Shown: piece by piece, positions 42,488 through 46,988 of the stretch
Layout of the letters: each line of letters starts with the position of its first letter
Position numbering within the stretch: position 1 is the stretch's first letter
Source of the DNA: Candidatus Hydrogenedentota bacterium
Lineage (GTDB): Bacteria; Hydrogenedentota; Hydrogenedentia; Hydrogenedentales; SLHB01
Direction of reading: 5' to 3'
Assembly (NCBI GenBank): GCA_019695095.1
Contig: JAIBAQ010000024.1
Span: 1 to 46,988, forward strand
DNA: 46,988 bases
Notes under the pieces: generated by a model
The model's input: only the letters and a program-made list of their open reading frames with translations
Told to the model about the DNA's origin: nothing
Databases searched by the model: none
Translations under genes and position numbers: made by a program

Positions 42488-43258
42488 TTGTCCGACAATG
42501 CGCAGCCAATGATCCGCGCCGAAGCCCTGACGAAAGAATTCGAGGGGGCGGGCGGCAGCCGTGTGCTGGCGGTGCAGGACGCTACGTTGTCCGTCTACCC
42601 CGGCGAGATCTTTGGCCTTTTGGGTCCCAACGGCGCAGGCAAGACGACCCTCTTGCGTATGCTCGGCACGATCATCACGCCCACCTCCGGGACTTGCTCT
42701 ATAGGTGGCAGGCCAACCCACGACGCACCTGCCGATGCACGCCGCAAAGTGGGGTTCCTCTCCGGCAATACAAAACTCTATGGCCGCCTCACCGCCCGCG
42801 AATTGCTCCGGTACTTCGGCCGCCTGTTCGGAATGCACGATACGAGCATCGCACGCCGCACCGAAGACCTCGCGGACTCCCTGTGCATGCGTGACTTTCT
42901 CGATCGGCGTTGTGAAGCCCTGAGTACCGGGCAGTCTCAGAAGGTATCCATCGCCCGCGTTCTGCTGCACGATCCCCCTGTCCTCATTCTGGATGAGCCC
43001 ACGCTCGGTTTGGACATCATGACGAGCAAGACCATCCTCGACTTCATCATCGACGCCAAGCAGCGCAATCACTGCATCATCTTCTCCACGCACTACATGA
43101 CCGAGGCCGATCTGTTGTGCGACAGGGTTGGCCTCATGTACTCCGGCCGTATCCTCGCCATGGGAACCAAGGCCAGCCTCTTTGAGCAAACCCATACCGA
43201 CAATTTGAAGGATGCGTTTCTCGCGCTGGTGGAAGAGCGCAAGGCGGCCGTTCCATGA
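42488..43258 (+). CDS. ABC transporter ATP-binding protein, NatA-like
   Basis: 256 residues from TTG 42488, chosen because GGGAG lies six bases upstream; the next ATG (42509) has no ribosome site. Walker A GPNGAGKT (46-53), signature LSTGQSQKV, Walker B VLILDEPTLGLD and H-loop STHYMTEAD are all present. The overall shape (NTKLYGRLTARELLRYFG region, MTEADLLCDRVGLMYSGRI) is that of NatA-type ATPases of sodium or peptide exporters. The permease gene begins inside its last four bases. Confidence 0.93.
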   Translation: MSDNAQPMIRAEALTKEFEGAGGSRVLAVQDATLSVYPGEIFGLLGPNGAGKTTLLRMLGTIITPTSGTCSIGGRPTHDAPADARRKVGFLSGNTKLYGRLTARELLRYFGRLFGMHDTSIARRTEDLADSLCMRDFLDRRCEALSTGQSQKVSIARVLLHDPPVLILDEPTLGLDIMTSKTILDFIIDAKQRNHCIIFSTHYMTEADLLCDRVGLMYSGRILAMGTKASLFEQTHTDNLKDAFLALVEERKAAVP

Positions 43259-45288
43259 ACTTCTTCACGGTATTTGTCATCTTCCGGAAGGAACTCGTGG
43301 ACATGCTGCGCGACAAGCGCACCCTCATTGCCATGATTGGCATTCCGGTCGTCATTTATCCAGGACTGTTCATCGCCGGTTCCCAGGCCGTTCTTCTCCA
43401 GCAAGGAAAGGTCGCTGGGGGTATGTCTCGCGTTGCCGTCGAAGGACCGGGCACTGAGCAGCTTCGCGAGTGGATCTCGGACATCCCAAAGATCGCCCTA
43501 TTCGAATCCAAGGACGCCAGGTTGGATCTGAACGCAGGCAAGATCCATGCAGTGGTGATCGCTGAGGACAACGTCCAGGAGACTCTGGCGCGCGGAGGAA
43601 CGGCGAGAATCCGTATTCTCTATGACGCCGCCGAGGGCGATTCGCTGGAGGCAGAACACAGGCTTGCCGAGGGTCTCGACAAGCGCTATGAAGCCCTTTT
43701 GGATGACCGTCTCGCGTCATTGGGTATCCAGAAGGAATTCGCTCGTCCCATTGACGTTACTCGCAAGAATGTTGCAACGCCCGCAAAGTCCACCGGGTCC
43801 ATCCTTGGAATGATGATGCCCCTCATCATGATCGTCATGTTGGGTATCGGCGCATTGGTGCCCGCTGTCGATCTGACCGCAGGCGAAAAAGAACGAGGAA
43901 CGTTCGAGACTCTACTCTCGACGCCGACATCAAGTCTCGAGATACTTGCCGGGAAGTTTTTGACCGTCTTCTGTCTGGCTATGTTCACGGGTGCACTCAA
44001 TCTGGTGAGTATGATCCTGGCACTCGCCATTCAACTCTCACAACTGGAGCAGACCATTGGTGAATTCAGCCTGAGCCTTCCCGTTCGCAGTGTTGTCATA
44101 ATCGCCTTGGCGTTGGCCCCGCTGGCCTTCTTGATTTCCGCGGTCATGATGTCCATCGCCACACTCGCCCGCAGTTTTCGTGAAGCACAGAATCTACTCG
44201 CTCCTTTCCTCCTGCTACTCCTCTTTCCCGCCGCACTCGCTGCCGTACCGGGCATCTCCTTGAGCACGGGCACACAGTTCATTCCTATCGTCAACGTCGC
44301 ACTCCTATTCAAGGACCTCATGACCGACGAAGTCGGACTACAACCCGTCTTCATGGTACTGGCGAGCACGACTCTCTACGCTATTCTTGCACTGCTTCTG
44401 GCGGCGAAACTCTTCCAGCGTGAGGAAGTAGTCTTGTCCCAAGATCGCGGCATTCCTCTCACATTCAGACGCTCGCGCTTTACGCCGCGCACACAACCGA
44501 CTCCAGGCACAGCCCTTCTGCTCTTCACGCTTTGTCTGCTGCTTCTCTACTACGTGGGCGCGTACGTTCAGGCAAAGCACGCATTGGTCGGGCTTTTCGT
44601 GACTCAATGGGGACTCTTCCTCCTCCCCACGCTTGCCATGCTCTGGTTCCTGCGGGTAGACATCAAATCGGCACTCAACCTCCGCGCGCCATCCATTGGC
44701 ACCCTCATTGGATCGGCGATTGCCGCTTCTGGGTGGGTCGTGCTAAGCCTTCAAGTTAGCGTGTGGCAGCAACGAGTGTTGCCATTCCCGGAAGATTTGG
44801 CTCAAGAAATGTCGCGCCTGCTGGGAATGGGAAATACGCCCGTCCCCATACTCCTCTTCGTATTGGCCCTATCTCCCGCCATTTGCGAAGAAGCGCTGTT
44901 TCGCGGCGCCATTCTCTCCGGGCTTCGCAGACATCTACCCAGTTGGGCATTGCTGATTGCGGTGGGATTTCTCTTTGGACTAGCCCACTTGAGCGTTCAC
45001 CGGTTACTCATCACGGGGCTCAGCGGCGTGGTCCTCGCCTTCATCGTGCTCCGTTCGGGAAGCATCTTTCCTGGCATGCTCGCCCACTTCATTGTGAACG
45101 CGTCTTCGATTCTCATCGAGACCAATCACGTCCCACATGCCGTCGATCGCATTGTGGGCCCCGCCGTGCGAGAGGAAAAAGGTTTCTCCCTCCTTATCCT
45201 GACAATCGCGGCAATAGTCTTTGTGATCGGGTTAGTCGCGATTCGCGAAAGAAGCGTGTGCTCGAGTAAGGCGTCAAGCGCCCCCTAA
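43255..45288 (+). CDS. ABC-2 (NatB-like) permease fused to a CPBP intramembrane protease
   Basis: 677 residues. Residues 1-390 are an ABC-2 permease: a first TM, a large extracytoplasmic loop, then TMs from about 185 (MMMPLIMIVMLGIGALVPA) with the typical AGEKERGTFETLLSTPTSSLEI segment. Residues 415-670 add another membrane domain with the complete CPBP (CAAX protease/bacteriocin-processing) active site: EEALFR (Glu545, Glu546, Arg550), FGLAH (Phe574-His578) and HFIVN (His611-Asn615). Export and proteolysis are thus joined in one chain, suggesting that the transporter processes a peptide or lipoprotein signal, or clears proteins. Start ATG overlaps the ATPase stop. The stop overlaps the convergent lysA stop by four bases. 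Confidence 0.93.
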   Translation: MNFFTVFVIFRKELVDMLRDKRTLIAMIGIPVVIYPGLFIAGSQAVLLQQGKVAGGMSRVAVEGPGTEQLREWISDIPKIALFESKDARLDLNAGKIHAVVIAEDNVQETLARGGTARIRILYDAAEGDSLEAEHRLAEGLDKRYEALLDDRLASLGIQKEFARPIDVTRKNVATPAKSTGSILGMMMPLIMIVMLGIGALVPAVDLTAGEKERGTFETLLSTPTSSLEILAGKFLTVFCLAMFTGALNLVSMILALAIQLSQLEQTIGEFSLSLPVRSVVIIALALAPLAFLISAVMMSIATLARSFREAQNLLAPFLLLLLFPAALAAVPGISLSTGTQFIPIVNVALLFKDLMTDEVGLQPVFMVLASTTLYAILALLLAAKLFQREEVVLSQDRGIPLTFRRSRFTPRTQPTPGTALLLFTLCLLLLYYVGAYVQAKHALVGLFVTQWGLFLLPTLAMLWFLRVDIKSALNLRAPSIGTLIGSAIAASGWVVLSLQVSVWQQRVLPFPEDLAQEMSRLLGMGNTPVPILLFVLALSPAICEEALFRGAILSGLRRHLPSWALLIAVGFLFGLAHLSVHRLLITGLSGVVLAFIVLRSGSIFPGMLAHFIVNASSILIETNHVPHAVDRIVGPAVREEKGFSLLILTIAAIVFVIGLVAIRERSVCSSKASSAP

Positions 45289-46547
45289 ACCTCATTCTCG
45301 AGAATCTGCTCCAGAGTCTGCCGCTTGCGGATAAGCCGCAATTCCCCGCCAGTCGTCAGCAACACCTCGGGAGCTTCGGGAAAGGAATTGTAGTTCTTGG
45401 TCGACATGGCCGCGCAGTAGGCTCCGGCCCCGCCGATGACCACCGGATCGCCAATACGTGCCTCCGTGAGACGCCGCGGCGCAAGCCCTTCCGGGTTGCC
45501 AGGCTCCGGAGTCAATACGTCGCCGCTCTCGCAGCAATGACCCACCACGATGTAGTCTCTCTCTCCGCGCGCCTCGTCGTGTGCTGGAACGACCACAATC
45601 GGATGTTGCGCCCCGTAGATCGACGGACGCAGCACCTCCGTCATCCCGCTATCCACCTTGATGAACGTGTACCCGTCGGCGCCGGTATCGACAACGTCCA
45701 CCGCTGTGGCAACCAGTGCGCCCGCGTTTGCCACGAGGAAGGTCCCCGGCTCCACTTCAAGGCGCAGTTTGCGCCCGTACTGCTCGTAGAACTGCACGAA
45801 ATCCGCCGCGATCGGCTTGCCTATCGCCTGAAGGTCCGTTGACACCTCGTCCTGCATACGCCCGACTTTAAAGCCCCCGCCGAGACTTAACGTTTCAACC
45901 TCGGTAAACTTCGCCGCAATACCCAGCGAAAGCCGGGCGCAATGCTCCCACACCGCCGGATCACTTCCCGAACCGATGTGGGTATGCATGCGGGTTATCC
46001 GTAGACCGTGCTTCTTCTGCACGGCGAAAACGTCATCAAGATGCTCGTGCCAAATGCCGAAACTCGCCGAAGGCCCCCCCACGTTTGTTCGGTTGCTGTG
46101 CCCGGAACCCATCCCGGGATTGATGCGGACACATACCTCCGTCCCCGGAAATTCCTTGCCATAGGCATCGAGTTGATACAGGGAACACGCGTTAAACAAG
46201 ACCCCCTTGCGAACAAAGTCGCCAAACGAATCCGCCAACTGTTGCGCGGTGAGTTGAATCTCATTCGGCTGAATCCCGGCTTTCAACGCACGCACCACTT
46301 CAAATCCGCTGCTCGCGTCAATATGGAGTCCCATCTTGGAGAATATCTTCAATACCGCCGCGCTGGGCAATGCCTTCATGGCATACCGCGCCTTCAGTCC
46401 GTACGCGTTGGGAAACGCAAGCAGTGCCTTGGCCTGCGATTCAAGGGTCGCCTGGTCGTAAACAAAGACCGGCGTTCCAAACTCGCGTTGTATGCGTCGG
46501 GCCAATTCCGGCGTTAGAAACGACAACTTCTCCATACGGTCAACCAA
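45285..46547 (-). CDS. lysA: Diaminopimelate decarboxylase (LysA)
   Basis: 420 residues; decarboxylates meso-diaminopimelate to lysine with PLP. VFVYDQATL, the PLP-lysine segment YAMKALP (Lys58), HTHIGSGSD, LSLGGGFKVG, LEVEPGTFLVANAG and the C-terminal domain residues GHCCESGD and the YNSFP end are the family motifs in order. I kept the TTG at 46547 because AAGG lies six bases upstream; ATG 46535 (four codons later) is an alternative with poorer spacing. The stop overlaps that of the convergent permease/protease gene. Confidence 0.94.
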   Translation of the reverse strand: MVDRMEKLSFLTPELARRIQREFGTPVFVYDQATLESQAKALLAFPNAYGLKARYAMKALPSAAVLKIFSKMGLHIDASSGFEVVRALKAGIQPNEIQLTAQQLADSFGDFVRKGVLFNACSLYQLDAYGKEFPGTEVCVRINPGMGSGHSNRTNVGGPSASFGIWHEHLDDVFAVQKKHGLRITRMHTHIGSGSDPAVWEHCARLSLGIAAKFTEVETLSLGGGFKVGRMQDEVSTDLQAIGKPIAADFVQFYEQYGRKLRLEVEPGTFLVANAGALVATAVDVVDTGADGYTFIKVDSGMTEVLRPSIYGAQHPIVVVPAHDEARGERDYIVVGHCCESGDVLTPEPGNPEGLAPRRLTEARIGDPVVIGGAGAYCAAMSTKNYNSFPEAPEVLLTTGGELRLIRKRQTLEQILENEV

Positions 46548-46716
46548 TCCCTTCTATGTAGCGGTAAACAATACGTCCGCGCAGCCCAAGGGCATCACAC
46601 ACCAGACGCGAAACAGATCCCCTTTCACATCAAATCGCGTTTATGCACACCCGATTCCCCAATCCTCCCGCTATCTGCTATCCTCCTGGCAAATCGCATT
46701 CGGAAGGGCCAGTTTG

Positions 46717-46988
46717 ATGTCAAAAGCCAAGTCGACCTTTGTCTGCCAGAGTTGTGGCGCGATTTCCGTTCGATGGTCCGGACGCTGCGACGCGTGCGGC
46801 GAATGGAATACCATCGTCGAAGAAGAGGTCGTCGAGTCTGGAAAGCATACCCGTCAATCCTTCAAGGAGCAAGCTGCCGCACCCATTCCCATAACCGATA
46901 GCGCGCAAGGGGTTTCTACCCGCCTCGACATCCAACTCGCGGAGTGCAACCGCGTGATGGGCGGCGGAATTGTCCCCGGATCGTTGAC
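46717..46988 (+). CDS. radA: DNA repair protein RadA, N-terminal part (continues beyond window)
   Basis: The first 90 codons are visible. ATG follows GGAAGGG by eight bases. TFVCQSCGAISVRWSGRCDACGEW is the RadA zinc finger (Cys10, Cys13, Cys24, Cys27), followed by the linker and RLDIQLAECNRVMGGGIVPGSL, which leads into the RecA-like ATPase domain whose Walker A lies just past the window. RadA helps process recombination intermediates. Confidence 0.95.
   Translation, partial: MSKAKSTFVCQSCGAISVRWSGRCDACGEWNTIVEEEVVESGKHTRQSFKEQAAAPIPITDSAQGVSTRLDIQLAECNRVMGGGIVPGSL

Noticed and set aside
1-46988. tRNA, rRNA, CRISPR array, insertion sequence or prophage
   Set aside because: No cloverleaf, repeat-spacer pattern, transposase, integrase or phage structural gene was found in reading the window.

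Overview
The window reads as a bacterial chromosome fragment of moderately high GC with ordinary Shine-Dalgarno sites. Its gene content points to a Hydrogenedentota / PVC-like lineage. The signs are: three prepilin-type (DUF1559-like) proteins, a paired PSCyt1-DUF1549-DUF1553 protein and DUF1501 protein, many Tat-exported sugar enzymes (TIM-barrel isomerases/epimerases and Gfo/Idh/MocA oxidoreductases), a GH106-type rhamnosidase and a fused glycyl-tRNA synthetase. The phylum is an inference from gene content; no rRNA gene is present.

Layout. 1-8577: exported or cytosolic sugar-processing genes (three TIM-barrel proteins, a Tat-exported protein, a large GH20-like glycoside hydrolase, a Gfo/Idh/MocA oxidoreductase and a secreted endonuclease/exonuclease/phosphatase protein). 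8578-9752: a mostly non-coding stretch that contains a self-contained 36-codon gene with its own promoter, structured leader and terminator. 9753-13814: two tandem modules, each a prepilin-type protein followed by a TetR regulator; the two modules are paralogous. 13825-17784 (minus): YjbQ, an ABC exporter pair and a two-TM protein. 17864-25657: GH106-like rhamnosidase, DUF4382 lipoprotein, a beta-propeller protein, and an oxidoreductase plus isomerase operon. 25894-30739: glyQS, a methyltransferase and rsgA. 31223-32593: a third prepilin-type gene facing a GntR (YtrA-type) regulator. 32975-35653: a PspA/IM30-like coiled-coil protein followed by a classical AAA ATPase. 35730-37738: mazEF and an enolase-superfamily enzyme. 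37752-42320 (minus): small membrane protein, SDR, DUF1549/1553 and DUF1501 proteins. 42488-45288: ABC ATPase and an ABC-2/CPBP-protease fusion. 45285-46547 (minus): lysA. 46717-end: start of radA.

How it fits together. The sugar genes look like a plant- or mucin-polysaccharide scavenging set: secreted glycosidases release sugars, then exported and cytosolic Gfo/Idh/MocA dehydrogenases and xylose-isomerase-like TIM barrels process them. The most unusual parts are the duplicated prepilin-TetR modules, whose promoters share an extended -35 box with the third prepilin gene, the small-protein transcription unit beside them, and the PspA-AAA pair, which resembles an ESCRT-III/Vps4-like partnership. 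No tRNA, rRNA, CRISPR array, insertion sequence or phage gene was seen.
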